Below the pieces are notes generated by a model. That model worked only from the letters and a program-made list of their open reading frames with translations, ran no database searches and was not told the DNA's origin. The position numbers and the translations under genes were made by a program. A stretch of 40,598 bases of DNA from an uncultured Verrucomicrobiales bacterium (GTDB lineage: Bacteria > Verrucomicrobiota > Verrucomicrobiia > Verrucomicrobiales > Akkermansiaceae). Positions 6,868-14,655 of the stretch are shown here, piece after piece. The stretch lies in contig CALCWC010000145.1 of NCBI GenBank assembly GCA_937905985.1, positions 1-40,598 on the forward strand. The letters are read 5' to 3'. Position 1 is the stretch's first letter. Each line of letters begins with the position of its first letter.

Positions 6868-9800
6868 TCAATCCAGGCGCTCGGCCGCGGCTTGGAGCTT
6901 TTTGGCGGAGGCGCGGCCTTTGAGGGCCAAGGCGGGGGCAAAGATGGTGAGGCGGTATTCCTGGATGAGCAGGCCGTAGGCGAGCCAGGCGGCGGAGCGG
7001 GCGTGCTTGGCGTATTCCTGCGTAAAGGCGGGATTCATAGCGTTGGCCAGGCCCTCGATGCGCTCCAGCTCCTTGGCGGCGGGTTGTTCCTTGATGCGGC
7101 GCAGGCGCTCGCGGAAGCCGCGCAGGAAGCGGGTATGGTCGTTGAAGGTGTCGCGCGTGAGGTCGGCGAGCGCGCCCTCGCGGGTGAGCCAGTTCCATTG
7201 CTGCGTCAAATCGGCGGCGATGCGCTGGGCGAAGCGGTCGCGGGCGGTGAGGGTGTATTCGCGCAGCTCCTGGTCGGCAGCGGCCAGCTGCTCCCAGAGC
7301 TTGGCGAGCGGGCCGGAGAGCGTGTCGTACAGGGTTTCCCGCACGCGTGTGCATGCGGTGTCGAACTGTTCCTGCGTGCGGGGCAGGGGGCTTGGCAGGC
7401 AGAGGTTCGCGGCGGCGTGCAGGGTGTCCTCCACGTTGCCCTTGGGCTTGGCTCCCACGGTGGTCATGGCGAGCTTGGCCTCCATGGAGGTGATGGGCAA
7501 GCGCTTGCGGATGCTGTTGACGAAATCCGCGCAACGGATGAGCACGAGTCTCCGCACGCCCGCCAGATGCGCGAAATCCGCTTCATCGCGCGAGGGGAAC
7601 ACATGCACGCGCACGCGCTCGCCGTCGTCCTGCAGGGCGGGGTATCCCTCGCCGTTGCCCACGTCCACGGTATCCGGCAGGGTGCCGCAATCCCAGCGGG
7701 TCATGGGGGTGGCGGAGAACCCGCGGTTGGCCTTCTTGCGGAAGCGGCGCTGGCGGTAGTCGGCCAGGCGCTCGCGTAGGGCGGCCACATCGGTGCCGAG
7801 GGCCAGCTCGTTGCCGGCGTCGTCGCACACCCAGATTTTGGTGATGAATTCGGGCGGCAGCTTCTGCATGTCGAACTGCGAAGCGTTGCAGAATTTGCCG
7901 GTGCGGCGGGCGGCGAACTCCGCCAGAGCCTGCGCCAGCGGGCGGTCCGGCTCGCGGTCGTACCACTCCTCGAAGAAGTCCGCGGCGGATTCCGCCATCG
8001 GCATCAGGAAATTGCGGAGGTCCTTGGGCAGGCTGCGCAGCAGCATCTCCGCACGTTGCGCGAGGTGCGCCGGCACGCCCCAGTCCGGCAGGTGGTCGGG
8101 AAAATCCTCCAGCTGGTCGATGTGCACGCCGATGGTCACGCCGTCGTCCTCCTCGCAGGGCGCGTGGTTGTAGTACACGGGGTAGTCCTGCCCGGCGGCG
8201 TGCAGCTCGTCGGGGTAGAGGTCGGCGGGGGTGTCGTCCTCGCCGGGGTAGATGCAGTCCTCGTACGGGATGAAGAGCGTTTTGGGCTTGCGGGCCTCCA
8301 CCTTCTCGCGCCAGGCGCGCAGGGCCTTTTCGCTGTTGATGTCGGTGGGGATGCGCTCGTCGAAGAACCGGTACACGCCCTCCGCGCACCACACCAAATC
8401 GCGGCGCCGCAGCTTGGATTCCGCATCCCGCACGGCCTCCCGCATGTCTTGCAGGTGCGTCAGGAACGGCGGGGTGTCGCGCAGCTCCATGGCCATGATG
8501 CCGTCGCGTATCATGATTTCGCGGGCGGCGGCGGGGTTGTAGCGTGCGTAGCTCACACGGCGTCCGTCCACGATGGTGAGGCCGCCGCAGGTGACGCGCT
8601 CCTTGGCGTAGACCACGCCGGCGGCCTTGTCCCAGGCGGCGTCGTAGGCGTGGTAGGAGCAGAGCTGCGGGGCAACCTGCTCCACCCATTTGGGGTCAAG
8701 CACGGCGCAGCGGCGCATGAAGAGGCGGCTGGTTTCCACGAGCTCCGCGCCCATGAGCCATTCCGGGCGCTTTTGCCGGCGGAAGAGCCCGCTGCCGGGG
8801 AACACGGAGAACTCCCGCCCGTTGGCGCCGCGGTACACCTTGTCGTCCGCGCGCCAGAAGCCGATTTGCAGCGGTGCGCCCGCCAGCAGGGAGCGGTGGA
8901 TCATCTCCGGCGTGGCCTGCCTGTCCTCCGGCGGCAGCTCCTGGATGCGCCAGCGCAGGTTCTGCTGCAGCGCGAGCGTGAGGTCCAGCGCCAGGTTGTG
9001 CCACTCCATGATGCGGAGGTAGTTTACATAGTTTTTGGAACACCACTTGCGCAGCTGGTTGCGGCGCATGCGGTGGTGTTCGCGGAACGCCAGCGTGGCG
9101 CGCCACAGCTTCAGCATGCCCAGAAAGTCGCTGTCCGCATCCTTCCATTGCGCGTGCGCCTGGTCGGCCTGCGCGGCGGCATCCTGCGGCCGCTCCCGCG
9201 GGTCCATGATGCTCAGCCCCGCCACCATCACCAGTATTTCCGGCAACGCCTGCTGGTGGCGCGCCTCCAGCAGCATGCGACCCAGGCGCGGGTCTAGCGG
9301 CAGGCGCGCGAGCTTGCGGCCGATGTCGGTGAGCTCCTTCTTGCGGTCGATGGCGCCGATTTCACGCAAGCTTCTGTAGCCCTCGCTGATGAGACGGGGG
9401 CTGGGCGGGTCCGGCAGCGGGAACTCTCCGAGCGGCGGGAGGCGCAAATCCGCCATGCGCAGGATGACCCCCGCCAGCGCGCTGCGCTTGATTTCAGGGT
9501 CCGTATAGGCATCCCGCGCCTCGAAGTCGGTTTGCGAGTACAGGCGGATGCAGACGCCCTCCATCACGCGGCCGCAGCGCCCCGCGCGCTGGCGGGCGCT
9601 GGCCTGCGAGATGGGCTCGATTTGCAACCGCTGGATTTGCCGCCCCGGCAGATAGCGTGAGATGCGTGCCACGCCGCTGTCGATGACGTAGATGATGCCG
9701 GGGATGGTGAGGGATGTTTCCGCCACGTTGGTGGCGAGCACGATGCGGCGGCGCCCCTTGGCGGGGTGGAAGATGCGCTGCTGGTCCGCCAGCCCCAGAC

Positions 9801-10635
9801 GCGCGAACAGCGGCAGGATGTCCGTGCGCGGAAGGTCCATCATGCCCAGCGCGTCCGCGCAGTCGCGGATTTCCCGCTCGCCCGGCAGGAACACCAGCAC
9901 ATCCCCCTTGGAGTCGTACTCGGAAAGCCATTCCACGGCGCGGCAGACGTGGTCCGCCAGCTCTTCCTCGGTGTTGCGCGGGGGCATGTAGTGCAGGTCC
10001 ACGTGGTAGGTGCGGCCCTCCACGTTGACCACGGGCGCGCCGTCGAAGAATTCGGAGAACGAGGCGGCGTCCATGGTGGCGGACGAGATGATGAGCTTCA
10101 AGTCCCGCCGCCGCGCCAGCAGCAGCTTCATGTAGCCCAGCAGGAAATCGATGTTCAGGCTGCGCTCGTGCGCCTCGTCCAGGATGATGGTGTGGTACTG
10201 CCGCAGGTCGGGGTCGTTCTGCGTCTCCGCCAGCAGGATGCCGTCCGTCATCATCTTGATGCGCGTCTCAGGCCCCGTGTGGTCGTCGAAACGCACCTGG
10301 TATCCCACGAATCCGCCCACCTCGCCGTTCAGTTCCTCTGCAATGCGGCGTGCCACGGCCACGGCTGCCAGGCGTCGGGGCTGGGTGCAGCCCAGGCGGC
10401 CGCGGCGCTCGCCGGCCACCTCCAGGGCAATCTTGGGCAGCTGGGTGGTCTTGCCGCTGCCGGTCTCGCCCACCACCACCACCACGCGGTTGCGGCGCAG
10501 GGCCTCCGCTATCTCCCGCCGCTTGCGGGAAATGGGAAGGTCAGGGTACTGGAAGCGGGATTCGGGCACGGGATCAGCGGCCGTCCTTTCCCCAGCGGCG
10601 CGTGATGCCGCCGTAGGAATCGATGCGGCGGTCAC
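6868..10635 (-). CDS. hrpA: ATP-dependent RNA helicase HrpA (DEAH box)
   Basis: Large cytoplasmic DEAH-box RNA helicase; in E. coli HrpA acts in mRNA processing and the rescue of collided ribosomes. The 1255-residue length is close to the usual 1300. Helicase motifs: GETGSGKT (56-63), TQPRRLAA (motif Ia), DEAH (153-156), SAT (185-187) and QRAGRCGR (motif VI). A helicase-associated domain and the long DUF3418-type C-terminal region follow. The ATG at 10635 would overlap the 3' end of aguB by 62 nt. A GTG at 10569, four nt beyond the aguB stop and still upstream of the helicase core, is an equally plausible start. Both genes appear to share the aguB promoter. Confidence 0.93.
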   Translation of the reverse strand: MTAASIPTAASRAAGERTAADPVPESRFQYPDLPISRKRREIAEALRRNRVVVVVGETGSGKTTQLPKIALEVAGERRGRLGCTQPRRLAAVAVARRIAEELNGEVGGFVGYQVRFDDHTGPETRIKMMTDGILLAETQNDPDLRQYHTIILDEAHERSLNIDFLLGYMKLLLARRRDLKLIISSATMDAASFSEFFDGAPVVNVEGRTYHVDLHYMPPRNTEEELADHVCRAVEWLSEYDSKGDVLVFLPGEREIRDCADALGMMDLPRTDILPLFARLGLADQQRIFHPAKGRRRIVLATNVAETSLTIPGIIYVIDSGVARISRYLPGRQIQRLQIEPISQASARQRAGRCGRVMEGVCIRLYSQTDFEARDAYTDPEIKRSALAGVILRMADLRLPPLGEFPLPDPPSPRLISEGYRSLREIGAIDRKKELTDIGRKLARLPLDPRLGRMLLEARHQQALPEILVMVAGLSIMDPRERPQDAAAQADQAHAQWKDADSDFLGMLKLWRATLAFREHHRMRRNQLRKWCSKNYVNYLRIMEWHNLALDLTLALQQNLRWRIQELPPEDRQATPEMIHRSLLAGAPLQIGFWRADDKVYRGANGREFSVFPGSGLFRRQKRPEWLMGAELVETSRLFMRRCAVLDPKWVEQVAPQLCSYHAYDAAWDKAAGVVYAKERVTCGGLTIVDGRRVSYARYNPAAAREIMIRDGIMAMELRDTPPFLTHLQDMREAVRDAESKLRRRDLVWCAEGVYRFFDERIPTDINSEKALRAWREKVEARKPKTLFIPYEDCIYPGEDDTPADLYPDELHAAGQDYPVYYNHAPCEEDDGVTIGVHIDQLEDFPDHLPDWGVPAHLAQRAEMLLRSLPKDLRNFLMPMAESAADFFEEWYDREPDRPLAQALAEFAARRTGKFCNASQFDMQKLPPEFITKIWVCDDAGNELALGTDVAALRERLADYRQRRFRKKANRGFSATPMTRWDCGTLPDTVDVGNGEGYPALQDDGERVRVHVFPSRDEADFAHLAGVRRLVLIRCADFVNSIRKRLPITSMEAKLAMTTVGAKPKGNVEDTLHAAANLCLPSPLPRTQEQFDTACTRVRETLYDTLSGPLAKLWEQLAAADQELREYTLTARDRFAQRIAADLTQQWNWLTREGALADLTRDTFNDHTRFLRGFRERLRRIKEQPAAKELERIEGLANAMNPAFTQEYAKHARSAAWLAYGLLIQEYRLTIFAPALALKGRASAKKLQAAAERLD

Positions 10636-11437
10636 GGAAGAAGGGCCAGATGCGGCGGTGGTCCTCCAGGGCTTCCAAATCCAAATCCGCGTACAGGATG
10701 CAGCGCTCCTTCACGGGTGCCTTGGCTACGATCTGGCCGCAGTAGTCTGCGGCGAAGGACTGGCCCCAGAAGGTGGTCTCCCCCTCCGTGCCGCAGCGGT
10801 TCACGGCGCAAACGTAGCACGAGTTGGCAACGGCGTGCCCTCGCTGCACGGTCTCCCACGCGCAGTGCTGGGCCTCGTACAGCGGCTCCTCACCGGGTAT
10901 CCAGCCGATGGCGGTGGGGTAGAAGATGATTTCCGCACCCTCCATGGCCGTGAGGCGCGCGGCCTCCGGGTACCACTGGTCCCAGCAGATCAGCACGCCG
11001 ATGCGCCCGTACTTCGTGTCAAAGCACTTGTAGCCCAGGTCGCCGGGCGTGAAGTAGAATTTCTCCTCGAACCCGGGATCCTGCGGGATGTGCATCTTGC
11101 GGTACACGCCCAGGAACTTCCCGTCCGCATCCGCCACAAAGGCCGTGTTGTGGTACAGCCCGGTGGCGCGCTTCTCGAACCCTGCCACCACCAGAACCAC
11201 TCCCAGCTCGCCCGCCAGCGCGCACAGCTCATCCGTCCACGGACCCGGTATCGGGTCCGCCAAGTCGAACAGCGCGCAATCCTGCGTGCGGCAGAAATAC
11301 AGCGTGGTGCACATCTCCTGCGTGCAGATAATCTGCGCGCCACCCGCCGCGGCCTCGCGGATGGCTTCCACGGTGCGGCGCTTGTTTTCGGCGGGCTCGG
11401 CCACGGCCTCCTGCTGGATAAGGGCTATTCTCGGCAT
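10574..11437 (-). CDS. aguB: N-carbamoylputrescine amidase (AguB, nitrilase superfamily)
   Basis: Cytoplasmic enzyme that hydrolyses N-carbamoylputrescine to putrescine, CO2 and ammonia, the last step of the agmatine route to polyamines. The 287-residue product has the nitrilase Glu-Lys-Cys triad: E in ICTQEMCTT, K in VYRKMHIPQDPGF, C in GVLICWDQWYPEAAR. The C-terminal block WPFFRDRRIDSYG is characteristic of AguB rather than other carbon-nitrogen hydrolases. The start at 11437 is preferred to the upstream ATG at 11467 because a -10 element sits 6 nt before it and the family begins with P-R-I-A-L-I-Q-like residues. No agmatine deiminase gene is in this window. Confidence 0.9.
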   Translation of the reverse strand: MPRIALIQQEAVAEPAENKRRTVEAIREAAAGGAQIICTQEMCTTLYFCRTQDCALFDLADPIPGPWTDELCALAGELGVVLVVAGFEKRATGLYHNTAFVADADGKFLGVYRKMHIPQDPGFEEKFYFTPGDLGYKCFDTKYGRIGVLICWDQWYPEAARLTAMEGAEIIFYPTAIGWIPGEEPLYEAQHCAWETVQRGHAVANSCYVCAVNRCGTEGETTFWGQSFAADYCGQIVAKAPVKERCILYADLDLEALEDHRRIWPFFRDRRIDSYGGITRRWGKDGR

Positions 11438-11443
11438 GCCCGC

Positions 11444-11472
11444 ATGATACCACGCCCGCGCTGCCATGGAAA
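11444..11472 (-). promoter_or_regulatory. Leaderless promoter of aguB-hrpA
   Basis: Minus strand: a weak -35 TTTCCA (11472-11467), 17-nt spacer, TATCAT (11449-11444), then exactly 6 nt to the aguB ATG. Confidence 0.6.
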
Positions 11473-11503
11473 GAGCAAACCTCGCGCGGCTGCATGTGCG
11501 GGC

Positions 11504-11532
11504 TTGCGGAACGCGCGGGCGTGTGCTATAAG
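11504..11532 (+). promoter_or_regulatory. Promoter of the metallophosphoesterase gene
   Basis: TTGCGG (11504-11509), 17-nt spacer, TATAAG (11527-11532), 9 nt before the ATG at 11542. It supports that ATG over the in-frame upstream one at 11494, which would lie inside the promoter. Confidence 0.65.
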
Positions 11533-11541
11533 GGGTGTGTC

Positions 11542-12300
11542 ATGTCACGCTCCGCGATTATCAGTGATATCCATGCGAACCTGCACGCCCTCATCGCCGT
11601 GATGAACGATGTGCAGGCCGAGGCTTGCACCGATGTGGTGTGCCTGGGCGATGTGGTGGGTTACAACGCCTACCCCAAGGAGTGCCTGGATTACATTCGC
11701 AGCATCAACTGCCCGATTGTGAAGGGCAACCACGACGAGGAGGTGGCGCGCCAGGACGACACCCGCATGAACCCCGTGGCCCGCGCGGCCATGGAGTGGA
11801 CGCGTGCCCGCCTGGAGCCGGACGACCTGACGTGGCTGATGCGCCTGCAGTACCAGCGCATGGTGAACTCCAGCTACATGATTGTGCATTCCACGCTGGA
11901 CCAGCCGCGGGCGTGGAACTACATCATGAACGCGAACGACGCCGCGGCGAATTTCAACCGCCAGTTCAAGCCGCTGTGCCTGCACGGCCACACGCATGTG
12001 CCGCGCGTGTTCACCTGGGACGGCTCCCGCTGCTCCGAGCATGCGGAGTTCATTGCCGAGCTTTCCGCCAACGGCCGCACGGAAATCCCCCTGCAGGAAG
12101 GTCTCAAGTATTTCATCAACGTTGGCTCCGTCGGCCAGCCGCGCGATGGCGATATCCGCGCCAGCTACGGCATTTACGACAGCGACCGCAATTCCGTGAC
12201 CATCAAGCGGGTTGAGTACGATGTGGCCGCGGCCCAGCAGGCCGTGCTGGCCGCAGGGCTGCCGGAACCCCTGGCGGAGCGCCTGGGGCGTGGCTGCTGA
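11542..12300 (+). CDS. Calcineurin-like metallophosphoesterase
   Basis: 252-residue cytoplasmic phosphoesterase with all the dinuclear-metal motifs of the family: SDIHANLHAL (D-x-H), CLGDVVGYN (GD), KGNHDEE (GNHD), a later His in MIVHST, and LHGHTHVPR (GHTH). The order and spacing match the YfcE/MJ0936-like group that binds Mn or Ni; the substrate cannot be read from sequence. The C-terminal strand IKRVEYDV is the usual end of this group. It is followed at 23 nt by the LptF/G-like permease and may share its transcript. Start chosen from the promoter position and from the MSRSAIISDIH N-terminus, typical of the family. Confidence 0.9.
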   Translation: MSRSAIISDIHANLHALIAVMNDVQAEACTDVVCLGDVVGYNAYPKECLDYIRSINCPIVKGNHDEEVARQDDTRMNPVARAAMEWTRARLEPDDLTWLMRLQYQRMVNSSYMIVHSTLDQPRAWNYIMNANDAAANFNRQFKPLCLHGHTHVPRVFTWDGSRCSEHAEFIAELSANGRTEIPLQEGLKYFINVGSVGQPRDGDIRASYGIYDSDRNSVTIKRVEYDVAAAQQAVLAAGLPEPLAERLGRGC

Positions 12301-12323
12301 TTTTTTCCACCGTTCCATCCGTT

Positions 12324-13685
12324 ATGAGCATCCTGCGCAAGAGCCTGCCCGCCCTGATCCTGCTGGTGCTGGGTGTGCTGCTGGCGCTGCAGCTGGTGCC
12401 GCAGGAACTGGAGCAGATGAAGTACGAGGTGCCCGGCATGCCGGACAGCTACCCCATTGAGCAGAAGTGCCGCCCGGCGTTCCTGTTGCTGCTCTGCGCG
12501 CTGCCGTGCATCGGTGCGCTGGTGTACGCGTTCATGGGCACCATGGCGCGCTATGTGAGCCGCTGCTTCATCACGTACTTCCTGATGTGCACGCTCATCC
12601 TGCTGCTCATCTATGTGATGGCGGACTTCACGGAGAACATCGAGCGCTTCCGCACGCGCTTCGACGACCCCGTGCTGCAATCCCTGAAGTTCTACGGCAC
12701 GCAGCTGCCGATGCTGCTGTACCAAATCCTGCCGTACACGCTGCTCATGGGCACGCTCTGGTGCCTCAGCAAGCTCTCCGGCTCGTGCGAGCTGACCGGC
12801 ATGCTGCAGTCTGGCCGTTCCCTCATGCGCGTCTGCCGCCCCATCTTCATCTTCTCCTGCATCGTTGCTCTCGCCTACGGTATCTTCGGCTTCCACTGGG
12901 CCCCCAACGGCTCCCTCTACCGCCAGGTCATGCTCAAGCAGGAGCGTGCCGCCGACGGCTCCGCTCCCTCCCTCGTCTACCGCAACGACCGCGCCGCCCG
13001 CATTTGGCGCGTGGAGCGCCCCCCCTTCATCAGCAATCCCGGCGAGCCCATGCGCGGCGTCATTATCGAGCAGTTCGACACCGAGAAACGCGGCCGCCTG
13101 CTCACCCAGTACCACGCCGACACCGCGGAGTGGAACAAGGCGGACGCCACCTGGACCCTGCACAACGCCTACGTGCGCTCGATGGCAGATACCGGCGCGG
13201 AGCCGCAGGACGACGCGCATTCCGATTCCCTCACCCTGGACTTTGCCGAGAAGCCCTACCAGATCATCAGCCCCAGCCAGAGCGACCGCATCGACTCCAT
13301 GGGAACCTCCGCCCTGTATGAGCAGATCAAGGAGGGCGCGGACTCGCAGGAGGGGCTGAACCGCAAGCGCACGGAATGGCACGTGCGCATTGCTCGCATC
13401 TTCTCCTGCCTGGTGCTGGTGCTGCTGGCGGTGCCGAGCGCGGTCACGTTCCAGCGGCGCGGCGCCATGAAGGGCATCGGCACTGCCATCCTGCTGGCGG
13501 CGCTCATGCTCTTCCTGTACCGCGTGTTCCCGTCGCTGGGCGAATCCGGCCTGCTGCCCGCTTGGCTGAGCGCGTGGATTCCCAACATCCTCTATCTCTG
13601 CATCGCGCTTTACCTCTTCCGTATCAACCTGGCACACCGCTCGTTCCGCGAGTGGTGCGCCGCCAAGCTCTCCGGCAAGCCATGA
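12324..13685 (+). CDS. LptF/LptG family LPS-transport permease with N-terminal extension
   Basis: Inner-membrane permease of the YjgP/YjgQ family, whose members form the LptB2FG ABC machine that extracts LPS from the membrane. The family core begins around residue 74 (MARYVSRCFITYFLMCTLILLLIYVMADFTEN broken here at family positions), with the first TMs, a periplasmic beta-jellyroll (about 210-335) and three C-terminal TMs. The 70 residues before this core contain two additional hydrophobic segments (8-24 and 52-70), unusual for the family. ATGs at codons 71 and 74 could give a normal-length protein. No second permease or lptB is present. The next gene overlaps by 4 nt (ATGA). The 23-nt gap upstream is pyrimidine-rich without Shine-Dalgarno. 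Confidence 0.82.
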   Translation: MSILRKSLPALILLVLGVLLALQLVPQELEQMKYEVPGMPDSYPIEQKCRPAFLLLLCALPCIGALVYAFMGTMARYVSRCFITYFLMCTLILLLIYVMADFTENIERFRTRFDDPVLQSLKFYGTQLPMLLYQILPYTLLMGTLWCLSKLSGSCELTGMLQSGRSLMRVCRPIFIFSCIVALAYGIFGFHWAPNGSLYRQVMLKQERAADGSAPSLVYRNDRAARIWRVERPPFISNPGEPMRGVIIEQFDTEKRGRLLTQYHADTAEWNKADATWTLHNAYVRSMADTGAEPQDDAHSDSLTLDFAEKPYQIISPSQSDRIDSMGTSALYEQIKEGADSQEGLNRKRTEWHVRIARIFSCLVLVLLAVPSAVTFQRRGAMKGIGTAILLAALMLFLYRVFPSLGESGLLPAWLSAWIPNILYLCIALYLFRINLAHRSFREWCAAKLSGKP

Positions 13686-14353
13686 TTCCGTGGCCAAAGG
13701 GCATCATCTTTGATTTCGACGGCGTGCTCGTGGACACCGAGTGGGCCATCTACCAGTCCTGGGTCCGCCTCTTCGCCAGGGAAGGGCAGGAAATCTCCAT
13801 CGCCACCTACTCCCCATGCCTCGGCGCGGGATATTCCCATTGGAACCCCGCCGACCACCTGGAGAAGCTCACCGGCAGGAAGTACGACTGGGATACGGAG
13901 AATGCCGAGCGCCAAAAGTTCATCGAGAGCGAGCTTTCCCTCCACGGCCTCATGCCCGGTGCCGAGCGCCTGCTGGATTGGTGCCGTGCTCGGAGCATCC
14001 GCACCGCCGTGGCGTCCTCCTCCTCCCGCCGCTGGGTGGGCGGCTGGCTGGAGCGCCTGGGCATCACGGACCGCTTCGATGCCGTCTTCTGCCGCACCGA
14101 CGGATTCCCCGTGAAGCCGGATCCCGCGCTGTTCATCGCGGCCCAGGAAGCCCTGGGCTTCCCCAAGGAGCGCTGCCTCATCGTGGAGGACTCGGAGAAC
14201 GGCACCATCGCCGCGCAGAACGCCGGCATCCGCTGCGTGGCCATTCCCAACCGCATGACCGCTTCCTCCAATCTCTCCCGTGCCGACCTCCACGCGGATT
14301 CCCTCACCGAGCTGCTCCGCACCTTGGGCAAAATCACCCCCAAGGAGCGATAG
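13682..14353 (+). CDS. HAD-superfamily phosphatase/phosphomutase (beta-PGM-like)
   Basis: 223-residue HAD hydrolase of subfamily I. Motif I is IIFDFDGVLVDTE (nucleophile D13 or so), motif II is AVASSSS, motif III lysine is in FPVKPDPALF, and motif IV is LIVEDSENGTIAA. DFDGVLVDTE with a helical cap is typical of beta-phosphoglucomutase and related sugar-phosphate phosphatases; the exact substrate is not readable. The ATG overlaps the permease stop as ATGA, so translation is coupled; the much longer frame reaching back into the permease gene has no family similarity. No transcript-ending U tract follows, only a GC hairpin (14366-14381). Confidence 0.88.
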   Translation: MIPWPKGIIFDFDGVLVDTEWAIYQSWVRLFAREGQEISIATYSPCLGAGYSHWNPADHLEKLTGRKYDWDTENAERQKFIESELSLHGLMPGAERLLDWCRARSIRTAVASSSSRRWVGGWLERLGITDRFDAVFCRTDGFPVKPDPALFIAAQEALGFPKERCLIVEDSENGTIAAQNAGIRCVAIPNRMTASSNLSRADLHADSLTELLRTLGKITPKER

Positions 14354-14390
14354 GCACCAAATCCGCCCGCCGTTCGGCGGGCTCGGAAAA

Positions 14391-14471
14391 TAGGCAAAAA
14401 GAAAGCTGACGTATCGGCTGGCGCCTATCCCGACGGTCCAATTCCTTAAGGAGACGCAGCCTTTGTCAGCT
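14391..14471 (-). ncRNA. Candidate small RNA with closing stem and U-rich end
   Basis: A strong minus-strand promoter predicts transcription start near 14471. The predicted 5' end carries AGCTGAC (14470-14464), complementary to GTCAGCT (14410-14404), which is followed at once by TTCTTTTT; the two would close a structured RNA of about 75-80 nt with a built-in termination signal. Inside are a GCAGC/GCTGC-type pairing option, a TCC-TTAA-GGA hairpin (14452-14443) and a CGTCGG...CCGATACG arm. No minus-strand gene lies downstream, so a free small RNA is more likely than a leader. I do not recognise an Rfam class. Confidence 0.5.
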
Positions 14472-14477
14472 GCGCTC

Positions 14478-14506
14478 AGTATATCGGCAAGGCTGGGCCG
14501 GGTCAA
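14478..14506 (-). promoter_or_regulatory. Strong minus-strand promoter without a downstream gene
   Basis: TTGACC (14506-14501), 17-nt spacer, TATACT (14483-14478). One of the best sigma70-type matches in the window, and it points into a region with no minus-strand protein gene. It is the main evidence for the candidate small RNA. Confidence 0.7.
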
Positions 14507-14541
14507 GGGCATTTTTGAAAAAAATGAAAAAATCACGTTTT

Positions 14542-14600
14542 GCCAGTTTTTCCTAGGAAAAAGTGGCACATTCTGCCAGTTTTTCGTAGGAAAAAGTGGC
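14542..14600. repeat. Two tandem 26-bp near-perfect palindromes
   Basis: Copies at 14542-14567 and 14575-14600, 33 bp apart start to start. Each reads GCCAGTTTTTC, then CTAGG or GTAGG, then AAAAAGTGGC; arms pair except at one position per arm. They lie 9 bp before the -35 of the ATPase promoter, so they could be regulator-binding sites or mobile-element borders. Confidence 0.85.
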
Positions 14601-14608
14601 AAATTGGC

Positions 14609-14651
14609 TTGACTTTGTGCTTCCGAGGGGGTAGGAACGTTTTGGAAGGAG
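14609..14651 (+). promoter_or_regulatory. Promoter and strong Shine-Dalgarno of the DUF4143 ATPase
   Basis: TTGACT (14609-14614), 17-nt spacer, TAGGAA (14632-14637), then a GGAAGGAG Shine-Dalgarno (14644-14651) four nt before the ATG at 14656. No other start in this window has such a ribosome-binding site. Confidence 0.75.
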
Positions 14652-14655
14652 CATT

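Larger units (their letters stand above)
14354..14655. other. Intergenic region with candidate small RNA and palindromes
   Basis: About 300 nt without a protein gene. From left to right it holds a GC hairpin without U tract (14366-14381: CCCGCCG-TT-CGGCGGG), a candidate small RNA on the minus strand (14391-14471) with its own promoter (14478-14506), two tandem palindromes (14542-14600) and the promoter of the ATPase gene (14609-14637). It may mark the border of an acquired ATPase cassette. Confidence 0.7.

Noticed and set aside
8056..9297. Long plus-strand frame opposite hrpA
   Set aside because: It is antisense to conserved helicase sequence, and its His/Val/Gly-rich product is typical of GC-rich shadow frames.
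14366..14381. Terminator of the HAD phosphatase gene
   Set aside because: The stem is good, but TCGGAAAA and not a T-run follows on the plus strand.
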